Positions 51,201 through 63,404 are shown, counted from the first letter of the stretch. The stretch: 64,000 bases of DNA from Wuchereria bancrofti (GCA_005281725.1 SSBO01000012.1:23993618-24057617), one strand, 5' to 3'. Numbers and translations: made by a program. The notes: generated by a model from the letters alone, not told the origin.

Positions 51201-52859
51201 CAATTTAATTACAGAAGCAAATTATGATGCAGCAATAAATCATTTTCTTGGTCTGTAATATTAGATCAATCGAAGTTAGTCTAGTTTAGTCTTAATTAAA
51301 AATTAAATTTCTATCATTTGCAGAAAGTGGAAAAACAGCAAAAGCTCTTGAAGCATCAATTAAAGCAAAACAATGGGGTAGAGCTGCACAAATTGTTGAC
51401 GTACTTGAAGATAGCGATCTAGCAAAACGATACTATGGCAAAATTGCTGATCATCATGCAAGTATTGGTAATCTTGAGGTAAATTACTTTAAATTATCTA
51501 ATTAACATTGCTGTAAGATAAAATCATTATTATATCAAATATAATTTTGAGTAATTTCTAAGAAATTTATCAAATAAAATAAAATTAATCTTATAAATGC
51601 TTCTTAATATAATAGAAGAGAAGATGCAAAAATACTAAATTAACAATTTGAAAAGACTGTTAAAATGTGATAAAACAATTTAGCGAGCTGAAATGTTATA
51701 CATTGAAGCAAAAATGCATCGAGAAGCAATCGAAATGTATAACAAAGCTTCCAGATGGACTGATTCATATCGGGTAAGTGCTAATTTTTTTTTGGGGGGT
51801 AAATTTATGCTTATGAAATATTTCATTAATTCATTTTGATTGATTGATAAAGTTAGAATTTATTTTTCTTCATTTCAGATGCTTTTTTTAGCATTGGAAA
51901 GAAGCGCTAAAGAGCCTAATTTTGATTTAATAAATAAATTTTAAATATATAAATTAATTTTAAAAATTTCTAGAGCTAACTAGCTACATTCTCTTATTTT
52001 CAATTATGTTAAAGAAGAGATGCAAAATAAAAAAAAAAAAAATTGAAATAAGTTTTAGAATTATAAGAGATTGAATGAATTATTTCAGTTAGCTACAGAA
52101 TTTATGGGTGTTGAAAGCGATCAAATGTATGAAGAATTAGCACAAACAATGGAAAATAATGGTCGTTTAAAGGATGCAGAGCAGGCATCAATTTAAATAA
52201 TCTTTTCAATACTTAATTCATTTTATTAAATTTAATTTCAAAAGAAAAAAAGAACCTACTGAATAATTATTTTTTAAATTATCATTAATATTTCATATTT
52301 AGCTGTATATTGCAATTGGACAAGCTAATAATGCTATTGCAATGTATAAGAAAACAGATCGAATTGATGATATGATAAGATTGATGGAAAAATATCACAT
52401 CGATAATGTCAAAGTTTGTTATAATAAAATTTTTATTATTAGAAGGAAAAGATGAAGCATTGGAAAGAAGCGCTAAAGAGCCTAATTTTCATTTAATAAA
52501 TAAATTTTAAATATATAAATTATAAAAATTATAAAAAAATTGGCTATCAATTCTATTTTAAATAGAATTGATTAATTGTTTTATGAACATATGTTGTATT
52601 TATTAGGAAACTCACCTTCAAGTGGCAATTGATTTGGAGGAAAAAGGTGATTTAAGAGGAGCAGAAGAGCATTATTTACTTGCTAATGAATGGAAAAGAG
52701 CAGTTAATATGTATCGTAATGCTGAAATATGGAATGATGCTTATAGGATTGCAAAACAGGAAGGTGGTGATATAGCACAAAAACAGGTACTATATTTTTA
52801 ATAGTTTTTTTTTTCTATTTATTCTAAAATTAAAATTAAAATAAAATACTTCAAATGAT

Positions 52860-52907
<48 letters not shown>

Positions 52908-55900
52908 AACGAATGATGATATAATCTATACTCTTACTTTTACAGATTGCATTTTTGTGGGCAAAAAGTTTGAATAGTGATGCAGCAGTGAAATTATTGC
53001 AAAAATTTAAATTACTAGATGAATCGATTGATTATGCATGTGAAAATGGGTAAGTGTAAGATAAAAGTATTTTTGTAGATAAGTATATTATTGTATGTTT
53101 AATAAATATAAAAATAATGATAATTGAACTAGAAATGATTTGAAAAAAAGTAGGTAATAATAAATTTTTGAATAGTGTCTTTCAATTATTGCATGGTAAA
53201 ATTTTCCTTTTTCTTTGTTTAAAATTCATTTCTTATTTAAGAGCATTCGATTTTGCATTTGATTTGTGCCGATTGGAAGCAAAAAATCGTTTACCATCAG
53301 TGCATTTTAAATTTGCACAACAACTGGAAGAGGAAGGTGAATTTGAAAAGGCTGAAATGCATTACATAGAAAGTGGAAAGTCAAAAGAAGCTATATTGAT
53401 GTATGTTCATGATCAAGATTGGGAAAATGCTGAACGAATTGCAAAGTATGTTTACTTTTCAGATTATTTCAACAATTAAATCAATGTAAACAATCAATAT
53501 TTAATAGTATTTAATACATAGAATATTTAAACTGAGAGGAAATTTGTATATTTTAAAGATAAAAGTTTTTAGAATAAAAAAAAAAATCAAAGTTAATTGG
53601 AACTAAAAATAATACTTATTTGCTTCTAATTGAAAGTAGTATAATCTTGGTTAATCTTATGAAATAATAAATTATATCATTAGTTTTTAGCTATTACTTA
53701 AATTGATAGGAAAATTTACACAAACAATAGATTTAGTAATAATTAAATTTTGACAAAAATTCTTTTTTTTTCTTATAGTCTTACAAAAATTTTTGAGCAA
53801 ATAATTTGTAGAAAACATAGTCCAGAAATATTATCTGATGTATATATTCGACAAGCTCGAATGGCAATCGAGCAAAAAGATTTTGCATGTGCCGAAAGTT
53901 GCTTACTTCGTGCTAATCGTCCTGAAATAATTTTACGATGTTATAAGGAATTAGAAATGTGGCAAGATGCTATTCGTATTGCTAAAGATTATATGCCTGC
54001 AGAATTGCAACATTTAGAAGTTAGTAATTAATTTTAAAATTTGCTATTAAAATAAAACATATGCAAATTATTTGCTAAGCTAACAAATTTTATCATGATT
54101 TATTTGCTTATTTATTTATTGCTATTTATTATTTAGATGATCATTTATTTTATTACAAATTATATTTTGAGAATTGTTACAACTATGTAAACTTTAGAAA
54201 AAGCATAAATTGATAACTGTAAATATTGTTAAGGAAGAATTTGATGAAGTACAATTAAAATCTGGCGCAAAAGGTATTTTATCATTTATTGCTCAAGCAC
54301 GAGATTGGGAAAGTGAAGGCGAATATATTCGAGCTATTCAATGCTATCTAAAAGTAAAGGATTCAGAGACAGCTGATACTGATGCAGTTGTAAATGCTTT
54401 AAAACGGGTATAAAATATTTAATGAAGTTCATTTATTGAAATTAATTAATAACAATCATCTTTTATCTTATCATATATCAATAACAAAAAAAGATTTCCG
54501 TTTTCTCCTATCATTTTACTGAATTATGTAAATGGTTTGACTACTTTTATTATTACCAATTCAATCATAATTATCCAATGTTCAGGTATACTTAAAATTT
54601 TACTAAATCTAAATTCGAATAGAATTTAAATTTGATAAAATGTTAAGTATATAAAAGGAAAATGCTCGTTGCGTTAAATAATCAAGATTAGCTCAAAAAT
54701 TTCTATTCCAATATTAAAATTGTTTTCGATGGAATTTATTTCATTCACATAAATTCGTTGGAAAAAGCAATTTTTCATCTCTCATTCTTTTCTTCTATTT
54801 TCACAAAACTGTGCTATTACTAAGAAATTGTTTTTTTTTTTCCTTTGTTTTTTTTTCAGGCTGGGGAATTAGCAATAAAATTTCTCTCAGACGATGTAAC
54901 TTCTGCAATAGTTGATGAAATTGCGGAAATTTTCATTCATTTGAAAAGGTGAAAAAGTTTATTACTGTTTCTTTCTTTTTTTTTTTCTTTAATAAATTTA
55001 TTAATATATTTTCTATAATAGTAATAATTAAAAGATTAGCAGGATTATCAAAATTTGTTTATGTTTAAATTAAAATATTCAAAAGTGAGCAGCTATGATA
55101 TTATACTTCGTGTAAGTGATATTTTTTAATTTTTTTTTTTTTTAAATGTTCAATTTTGTTTTAGTTTTAAGTGAAGATATACTATAGTTTATAATATTAT
55201 TGTTAAAGGTTCATCGAAGCAGCCGAATTATTTCTGGCGTCAAATCAACCGGATAATGCTATTAAAGCATTCTTGCTTGGTGGACAATGGGCAAAAGCTA
55301 AAAAAGTAAAATAATTATTACTTTAATTATTACTTTCATATACACTGTAATTTGTTAAATTTTAGTTAGCTATGGAATTTGTTCCGGATTTAGCTGATTT
55401 CGTGGATGAAAAGTACAAGGAATCATTGAAACAGCAAGGTCGATTAGGTGAATTGATGGATGTTGATGTCGTTAGCGCTATTGACGCATTACTGGAACGT
55501 GGTCAGTGGGAAAAAGCGCTTGAAACAGCTCGTCAACAGAAAGTTAGTTATTAATTCCATGTGAAATATAAATATAATTTCGAAATTTTTGATCCAATTA
55601 AATAAAAGAAAAAAAAAATTATCTGCAAGAGATATTATAAAATAAACAATAACAATGACATCTTGTTATTGAATTAATATTCATGGAAATTCAAATTTAC
55701 TGACTAAACAAATTTTTATTTAATTGATTTTACTTTAATTGAATCTTAAAGAATCCATAGTTTACATGTAGTATTTTCTGTAAGCTTTTTTTTAGGTTTA
55801 AAATTGAAAGCTAAGTTTGGATAGATATCAAAAAGACTTAATTCATCAAACATTTCAATCCTTCCTTAATTAACTCTTAAATTACAATAAAATCACACCT

Positions 55901-58508
55901 GCTACATTCTCTTTGCAATATTTCCGCCAATTTCATAATAATTAAATTAGAATTTTGCACTTATTATGTTTGATGAAGAAAATATTTGTAGCATCAACCA
56001 TTGTTGGATAAATATGTCGCATTATATGCAACCGAATTAATCAAAGAAAAGAGATATGATGAAGCAACGATTGCATTTGAAAAATATGGAGCATCCTCAA
56101 ATTCTAACAATTTTAACATTTATCAAAGACTTACTGAAGAAGTAAGTGAAAATTTTTAATCCTCTTAATAAAACTGTCATAAATTTTTAATCTGTTTAAA
56201 GCATGAAAAATTATAAAAAAAAAAGATAGAAAAGTTATACTATAGATTACACTTGCTCTTCAATTCATACTAAAACAGATAAATAATTTTGAGAAAACAT
56301 AAGTATTAATTTTGATACATATTGAGAAGTACATATATCCAAAAATATAAAACTGAAAATGGAATCAACTGAGGGAATTAATGATTTAAAATTGAAAACC
56401 TGTAAATGCAATTAATATTTGCAAGCAGTTTTTATTAATATAACGCAATCAAATGCTTATTCTTTATTATTTTTATTTATTTTTAATATCTGAATCAATT
56501 GAATGATAAATGTAAATAATAGTTGACCAATCTTTAACATATCTTTTATTTCATTTGAAATTATCATACAGCTTGTAAAAGATAATTCATTTTCGAATTT
56601 GAACTTAAATTTCATGTTAATATTAGAAGTATTACGAGGTTTTAATTTTATTTTTAACATTTCATAATTATAACAAACTATCTGAGTCTGTCTGTTAATC
56701 AAAATGTAACTTCTTCGAAGTGCAATTATTTTTGAAAATTTGAAATCATAAAGAAACAATGATTAGAATTTTGGATGTTTATAAATGCATAAAGAAACGA
56801 ATTATGCAACTTAATACTTCTTATCATTTTAAGGTTATTAACGTACGTAACATGGACAATCCAAATGTTTACAGAAGATGGGCAACGTTACGAAATGTTC
56901 TTCTTATGGTATGTAATGGTATGAATATCAAAGAGAAGCAAAAGGAGGTAGAAAAATTTCATTTTTCATTTACCATTAAAAATAAAATATTCTATTTTTA
57001 AAGTTACATTTAATCATCTGATAATTTGCACTTATACAATTACATTGCTTAATTGAAAAATATATCGTTCATCGAATTAAAATAAAGTTTTAAGATTATA
57101 ATACTTATATATCCAGGAAATGATAAGAGAATAATGATTATAGAATAAATGATAAGCATTTTTATTATCAGATAATTTTCATATTTCAGTTATTTAATAG
57201 ATATTTGGAGATTGCTCATTATGGTGCATTACGTTCAGCTATTTTGGAATATACTGGAACAGAGATAGAACGTATCGCAGCTCAAATTACGATAAGCTTT
57301 ATTCGCTATAGTGATATCATGCAAGCTGATAAAGTTTTTTATGAAGCTGGGATGGCATGCAGAGTTCGTCTAATTTTATCTATTTCTTCTAGTTTAATTG
57401 AAGAATAATATCTTTGTTTTTTTTTTTTTTTTTTTAAATAGTTAAGATATTTAGATATGATTCCTTTTCAAAAAAGCCAACTTTCTGAAAGAAAAAAAAC
57501 TTAAGAATCTCCAAATCAACAATGGTTTGAATGTAGTTAAATTAGCTAAATTAATTGAATATATTTCTAGCTTGATACTATTATCAATGATGCATTTTTC
57601 TTTATTATCAATTCAAAGCATTGAATTCCCAATGATTATACAAATATGTGTAATTGATTTGGTATATTTTAAACGGGAACAAAATCAGATTAAAATGTTA
57701 ATTTCATATTAATCACAGAAATTGGGTACCACAAAAGAGCGCTTAGCATTTATGCTTTTGAATCATTATTTGGATTTATGTGATGCAATTGAGGATCAAG
57801 ATCCATCAGCTGTTGATGGTTCCATTTTTGATGGGACTGATATACCGCAAGAAGTATTGCTTCCTGCAACAAAATACACATCTGTAAAGTGCACTTCTTG
57901 CCATTTTTATGCTTTACTCTTAGCTCTATCAATTCTCATTTATTTTTTCTTTATTGAAAATAAATAGAAATATTAAATTTTCAACTTTCTTCTCTAGGAC
58001 TAACATTCTAAGTATACAGCAAACATTTGAGCAATTCAGGATGATGAACATGAAGAAGTAAAAGAATGGGTATTAGCAATATCTATGGAGCAAAGTATAG
58101 AACGAAGCTTACCCTATGATACTGATGGTAATTTCGAAGTAAGCCTATTTGATGCAAATGGTACACCTCATCCAGCATGTCTTATTTCAGGTTTCTTTGT
58201 TTATTTTAGCACTAAGATCATATTTTTAGCAAAGTATTATTATGTATCTTCGTACATTCATCTCATTATCACTACTGATAAAACTGCTTTTGCATGTAGA
58301 AAATTTGTTTGATAATGATAAAATGTCTATTAAAGGTTATCCGACACGTGGAAACGTTAAAGAATTTGGATCTTCTGGCAGAGTAGCCGATCGTGATACA
58401 TGGAGTCGTTTCATCATGGCGCAAAAGACGAAATCAACCGAAAGTATAGGTGACGTGTTACAGTTCATAGCGAAATGGACACAAACAACAGCATCTTTGT
58501 CATTGTAA
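42239..58508 (+). CDS. osm-1: intraflagellar transport protein 172 (OSM-1/IFT172)
   Basis: Thirty-eight coding exons: 42239-42277, 43183-43326, 43441-43553, 43877-44062, 44850-45143, 45430-45553, 46040-46213, 46600-46761, 47010-47172, 47507-47571, 47880-48074, 48202-48276, 48998-49147, 49413-49562, 49721-49786, 50009-50086, 50210-50290, 50656-50823, 50959-51045, 51145-51250, 51324-51478, 51684-51773, 52089-52184, 52303-52413, 52607-52786, 52946-53049, 53242-53445, 53812-54019, 54234-54407, 54860-54948, 55209-55305, 55366-55542, 55992-56141, 56834-56947, 57190-57363, 57719-57883, 58040-58190, 58336-58508. Total 1,743 aa (human IFT172 ~1,749). Exons 1-12 (residues 1-578) form WD40 propellers ([35 protein letters not shown]). 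The rest is TPR-like helical repeats up to the conserved C-terminus ([24 protein letters not shown]). It is a peripheral IFT-B subunit, needed for turnaround at the ciliary tip. The 13-codon first exon ([13 protein letters not shown]) was found by alignment. The exon-29 acceptor is ambiguous: 54198 would add 12 residues. Confidence 0.96.
45689..45898. other. hairpin-bearing, GC-richer segment in osm-1 intron 6
   Basis: The intron holds a 10-bp perfect hairpin CAAAAACCAT/ATGGTTTTTG (45689-45698 with 45708-45717), a GC-richer block with TTACGTAACGTTACGT, and a second stem GCTAATATT/AATATTAGC (45863-45871 with 45890-45898). It stands out from the AT-rich intron. It could be a small inserted element or an intronic RNA structure. 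No coding role is supported. Confidence 0.4.
46282..46480. repeat. imperfect ATT array in osm-1 intron 7
   Basis: About 200 bp of ATT/ATC/ACT-type trinucleotide repeats with interruptions, starting about 70 bp after exon 7. Confidence 0.8.
51891..51957 (+). repeat. 66-bp intronic duplicate, copy 1 (osm-1 intron 22)
   Basis: Begins GCATTGGAAAGAAGCGCTAA and ends in an ATAAATTTTAAATATATAAA-type tail. It is nearly identical to 52457-52521. One difference in the shared part is GATTTAAT against CATTTAAT. Both copies read as [11 protein letters not shown](D/H)LINKF followed by a stop, and both sit in introns flanking exons 23 and 24. Confidence 0.88.
52457..52521 (+). repeat. 66-bp intronic duplicate, copy 2 (osm-1 intron 24)
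   Basis: Second copy of 51891-51957, 566 bp downstream in direct orientation. Flanking sequences differ, so this looks like a short insertion or copy event and not a duplication of the whole intron. Confidence 0.88.
52863..52907. repeat. AAT trinucleotide microsatellite in osm-1 intron 25
   Basis: About 15 uninterrupted TAA/AAT units. Confidence 0.93.
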
Positions 58509-59046
58509 CTTTGCTCATTAATTACACGCGTTTATAATTCCTAAACAAATGCTATTTAAAGATTTAAAGATAGTCAACACGGTTCATTGCAAGCAAAGCT
58601 GAGAAGCCATCTCTTCTTCACTCTAAGCCATCTTTCCATATATTACACTCCAGCACTCCTTAGATCTTGACACCCAAAAAAGATATGAAGCATTAGAAGT
58701 GTTAATAATTTATAAGTCAAATTACAAAAAGGATTTTCCTGCATACTACTTAATAGAGATCATCTATTGTAATAATTAGTTATATAAGATCACTGATTAT
58801 AACTGCTTGATCGGAAGTATCCTTATTCACATTAACATCCAAATCTCTTAGAATAAGTATATTGAAATCTCTCTTTTATGACTTTCGATAATCGTTTACA
58901 AAAGCTTTTTAGCAAAACTTATTCGACTAAAATATACCACCACTTTATTTACTAAAAAAAAGACTGCACTCAATTTAAAAGGAAAATAATACTTGTGTAT
59001 GGTTAGTTAAAATTAGCTTTATTCACTTGAATTAGTTAGAATTAGC
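58509..59046. other. convergent 3' UTR region of osm-1 and the SLC25 gene
   Basis: The two genes converge here, with 752 bp between their stop codons. No AATAAA was seen on the plus strand close to the osm-1 stop. No exon or RNA gene recognised. Confidence 0.5.
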
Positions 59047-59060
59047 TTTATTCATTTATT
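59047..59060 (-). terminator. candidate poly(A) signals for the SLC25A32-like gene
   Basis: On the minus strand AATAAA occurs at 59047-59052 and 59055-59060, about 200 nt after the stop at 59261. A further copy lies at 59018-59023. The region is a short tandem duplication (TTAGCTTTATTCA repeated), which multiplied the signal. Confidence 0.5.
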
Positions 59061-59260
59061 TTGAAGAGATTTCAGATAAGTTTTTAATCCATCATGGAAA
59101 TCTTGTTGCAATTTTGTTCCCTTCTTCTATCACTGTCTACGAAAACAACACATAATAAGTAATAACATATAAAGGATTAGTAGATATCGTACAAATAAAT
59201 AAATGAATGGAAGAAACATCATGAGGTAGTTAGATCAAAGTAATTGCACGAATAAAGGCT

Positions 59261-62129
59261 TCACTGAGAAAGATGACGAACAAGGTACCTTACATTCTCA
59301 TAGGTTACATATGTAACAATAACGTTTGGCAGCTGACGTAAGTTGCCCATGAGCAAGCCTTTATAGAATCCACGCACACCTTCCATCCTGTATATCTTGC
59401 TTATCAAATCACATATCCCATTATTTTGAGCATGATGATCCTACAAATATCAAGTGTTTTTATATCATGAAAATAAATACGAAAAAAGTAACATATAACC
59501 GTAACATACTGGACTTTCATTTACTTGTAATTAAAAATTATTACTAATATTTACCTGCAACCGAGTCCGCAACACTTGGTACGGGAACGTTATTGTTGTA
59601 GAAATTACTTTGGATACAGCTGAATATACCAAGCAATCAACAGTACCCTGAAAAAAAAAACGAAACTTCTTAATTCCCTATGCAAATTGAATACTCCAAA
59701 TGCATTATAGTTCATTTGCAATAACTACTATTAGCATAGATCAATAATGAAACGACCAGATTATTGGCGTACCTTTACTATAGGTCCGAAGACTGCTGTA
59801 AACAGCATTAAATAGTTCCAGAATTTCGAATCGATCAGAAAGCGATTGAGAATCGTATTAAGAATTTGTTACATGGAAGAAATATATGAAAACAAACCAA
59901 AATATGATTAGCAGGAAGACCTAAACGTTTTAATCGATTATCCTTGAAACGATTGTAAAGCATAAACTGGATTGCACCATGTATGGTCCCAACAACTCCT
60001 GGCGTAAAACCCTAAAATATTTTAAAATAAGCCGGCACAAGGACATAAAGGACAAAAGGAAATGTCCTACTAGAGAAATATGAGTTATCAATCATACTAT
60101 TAATTTCAGAACTAAAATTCACTGCAATTCTCCACCACCTTCACGAAACATTCACTCTTTCAGTCAGTCAGTCGGTAATCCTGCTGTTCAACAAGTCGTT
60201 CGTATCATTATCTAAACACCTTACTTTACTTTACGATACCACCTCTTCAGGATACGACCCCTAATTTGGGCCTAAATTTGTTCAAATGAAACAAAGAACC
60301 ATAATCAAACGAACTCCTTTTTCCTAATCGTTCCTTTACCTCAATATCCTGCTAATAAAATTTGCCAGAATAGAAAGCCATGTACTCATGAACGTTAAAG
60401 ATTTTGGAAGTTTTTTCTCCAATCTTTTGTTTAGACCTTTGTACCCATAGGTTTAAATCTGGTTTACATTATTTCTTTTCAACCTTCTTTTTTTCCAATA
60501 AGCAGTTTCTTTTGATCATGAATTGTGATGAAGAAATTTAAACAATTAAACAGACAATAAAAAAAAGAATGAAAACCCTGTATAACGCAGCAATTCCTTC
60601 ATTCCGAGCAACTGTAGAGATACAGTCCAAAAGTCCTCGGTATCTGGTTCTTTCATTTTCATATTGTAAGCATAATCGAGTTTTCGCCATCCAAATGGGA
60701 TTAGTGAATAGTAAAATACCAGCTCCAGTAACCATTCCCATCAGGACATTATCCACCGGTTCTGCTCCCGTTGAAATGGTTTTCTCAACGCATAACTTTT
60801 TGATAATGTGATAACTATAATAAAACAATTGCACAATTGGACATAAGCTTTTGACAATTCGATAGCTATAACAAAAATAATAAAACAATTGCACAATTGG
60901 ACATAAGCTTTTGAGAATTCGATAGCTATAACAAAAACAAAAAGAAAAAAGACTGAAAAAAAAGACTAACGAAATTTAGTGGATAACACTATATATTCCT
61001 AAAATTTATTGCAACTTCAAAAATATAATTCTCAACATTTTTCACAACGCTCAACAAATAAAAATACAACTGGTTGCATGCTGATTTACCTTAATCAATT
61101 TACATTATCTAAAACCTAGTCATAGGAATCCATTGTCACATTATTCCTTCACTGCAGGACATGAAGTGTGATCTTTGTTGTTATGAGCAATCTTGGAACA
61201 CTTCAAATGCTAATGAAAATCATAGTGTTGTTACATTAACATAATACCATTCCTGGATTTAAAGTTTCCTCAGCGAATTCCTAAGGATAGCGAAAGATGA
61301 TTACTGTTAAGATCATATCAGTTTAAAATGAGCGTCTCAACAAGAAGGAGACTTACAACTGGAAATAAAGTCCCCAAGATACAGCGGATCCAACCAAATT
61401 CGGTGACAGACCTTGATACAAACCCTTATATCCTTTGGATTGTATAATGCTCTGCGCAGCATGCCAATAATTACGATATTGCGGACGTTGGCGGTTACCG
61501 TCATTAGCTGCAATGATTGGAAGCAATCAGAACAATGCATCAGATATTAGACAAATGCAATAGATTATGAAACCTGTTGTATAAAGTTCAAAACTTTCAC
61601 GCGTACATTTCAAGCACTCTAAGTAAAACAGCACTTGTATGTCCGCTCATACATTTTTCGAGTTATCAAATTTGAGATTACATATCGATGTATAACTAAA
61701 ACTCCTTACACCCAACACGTTTGAAACAATGCATATGCAAATGAGATGTACTACAATAGCTCACAAAGGAAAAGATTGAGACAATGCATTAAATTTCAGC
61801 ATTACTTCAAATATCTGAGAATTAGATTTGCTGAACTAATCACACAATATATACGTACTGGATCTGTGTATAGCAAGGTGCATTAAAATAAAGGAAAAAT
61901 ATTACAGAATAAAATAAAACAATAAAAGGAAATTAAATGAATGGAACGTAAATTTTTACCATGAATATACATAGTGACGGAACAGCTCAATAAATTATAT
62001 GCTTAACCATAAGAAAAAAAGTATTAACTAACCGGAATATCGTATTCTGAGGAGATCTAATGGATGACATGCAATGGTGCTTGTTATACCACCGATGAAG
62101 CCACCGATCAGATGTTCGTATTTTTCCAT
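59261..62129 (-). CDS. SLC25A32: mitochondrial carrier, SLC25A32 (folate/FAD) type
   Basis: Six coding exons read leftward: 62129-62033, 61507-61357, 60814-60577, 60011-59898, 59647-59555, 59440-59261. They give 290 aa, with three mitochondrial-carrier repeats. Signature motifs are HPLDLLRIR (residues 22-30), NPIWMAKTR and FPYQVLRTR. The tryptophan in the second signature (PIW) and the glutamine in the third (PYQ) are typical of the SLC25A32/FAD-folate branch, as are GLYQGLSPN, SWGLYF and YRGFTPGVVGTIHGAIQF. It should move folate or FAD across the inner mitochondrial membrane; the substrate is inferred from family. An in-frame stop precedes the ATG. An acceptor-like CTTTTGCAG lies 24 nt upstream of the ATG, suggesting trans-splicing or a 5' UTR intron. 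Exon 3 has three tandem in-frame acceptors (see the repeat at 60788-60945). The shortest form aligns best with human. Confidence 0.92.
60788..60945 (-). repeat. triplicated 3' splice site and exon edge in the SLC25A32-like gene
   Basis: Copies of a 51-60-bp unit cover the polypyrimidine tract, the acceptor (TTATAG) and the first codons of exon 3. Acceptors open exons at 60814, 60865 and 60925. The spacings of 51 and 60 are both multiples of three. The two outer copies are nearly identical (e.g. ACAATTGCACAATTGGACAT repeated 60 bp apart); the inner one is diverged. All three give open reading through into exon 3 (YRIVKSLC- or YHIIKKLC-type starts). Confidence 0.88.
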
Positions 62130-62152
62130 TCGACTTCATCAATATCGTTATT

Positions 62153-62165
62153 ACTGCAAAAGATA
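62153..62165 (-). promoter_or_regulatory. candidate spliced-leader or 5' UTR acceptor of the SLC25A32-like gene
   Basis: Minus strand reads ATCTTTTGCAG followed by TAATAACG, 24 nt before the start codon. It is a strong nematode-type acceptor. Cis versus trans use cannot be decided here. Confidence 0.55.
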
Positions 62166-62989
62166 AATCGTTTCTATCGTCTGCTCTGCAACTAATATGT
62201 CCTTGAACGCATTTAGGCTACCGCGCAGTACCTATCCAATTTCAGAAAAAAAATATTGTTTTTCGTACAAATGCGCCGGATCGAAGTACATTTTGGAAGG
62301 TCATAGAGCAAGAAAAAAGTCAATGAAGAAGAAAATTTATTGGTGAGCTCATGGATCAATATTACTGATAAAAGTAAGCATAAATGATTGATTAATTAAT
62401 TTATGCCATGTTGCAAATGTTATTTCAGAATGGCACAAACTATTCTACCTAATATTTACATTGCACTTTGATTTTTGATGCAAATATATTTACCTATACG
62501 GTAAATATATTTGATGTTTTTGATGCATTATACTGTTATCATAAATATATTTTATGAGTTCAGTGAAGATTCAAACTCAAAAAATTTCCAATTTACAATT
62601 TTGCTACACTGTTTTTAAATTATTCAAATGAATCTAAACTATAGCTTACTTGTTCAATTTTACATCAAAATATGAAAGATGAAGATACAATTTTTACTCA
62701 ATATCATCTCACATATAAATAACTTTTAGCAAAGATTCCATCATATCATCTCAATTATCTGAAATCATGTAAAAAACACTTAACAAAAGCATACCTCTAA
62801 TAATTGTCATCATTAATATCAACATCCATCTCTCTCATATTCGATATCAGAAAATCCGATTTGAGAATCGAAAGAGATTTAATTAATATTTATATTGCAT
62901 AATAAACTTAGTGAAACCGTTCCTCGCAAAGTGTTTCAGAATCGCTTTGATGCAACGATAAACTCAAATTTTTGAGATTTTATTTTCTG

Positions 62990-63060
62990 GATGGGAGGAA
63001 AAGGGGAGAGGGGAAGAGAGAGAGGGGAAGGGGAGAAAGAGAGGGAACGGAAGGAGTGAT
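62990..63060. repeat. polypurine G/A tract
   Basis: About 70 bases that are almost purely purine on the plus strand (GGAGGAAAAGGGGAGAGGGG and similar). It is GC-richer than its surroundings and could adopt an H-DNA-type structure or bind GAGA-type factors. Confidence 0.75.
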
Positions 63061-63404
63061 AGAGACTGAAACTGCAATTAGATAGCACTGTCTTTCGATT
63101 GACGAAAGATTGCTAAAAAGGTAGAAAATAGTGAGGAAATGAGAGAGAGTATGTATTGTGATGGAGAAGTGAGAGGAAGTAAGAAATATCATGACAGATT
63201 GAGGAGATAACTAGAGAGCAATAAGATTAATTGAATATTATACATAATGAGATGTGGAAAATGATTGAAAGAGTACGGTAAAGTGTTGTAGCAAGATGTG
63301 AAAGGAATTATGGTTAGAGTGAAAGATAGGTGTTGATAGGATGATTGTACGATGAGTCATCATTAATGAACGATGCGCTTAGTGGTGTTGTTAAGTGAGT
63401 GGGT

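Noticed and set aside
53780..53811. Alternative acceptor (TTCTTATAG) for osm-1 exon 28, adding [11 protein letters not shown]
   Set aside because: In frame, but the acceptor at 53811 gives ERIAKKHSPEIL, which aligns without gap to human IFT172. Could still be a minor isoform.
59780..59850. Open stretch (DSKFWNYLMLFTAVFGPIVK) inside intron 4 of the carrier gene, ending at a GT
   Set aside because: No AG acceptor precedes it in a compatible phase; the TTTACAG inside it leads to a stop. Exon 4 joins exon 5 directly in frame (NHIL-GTVDCLVYSAVSK) and aligns with human SLC25A32 without it.
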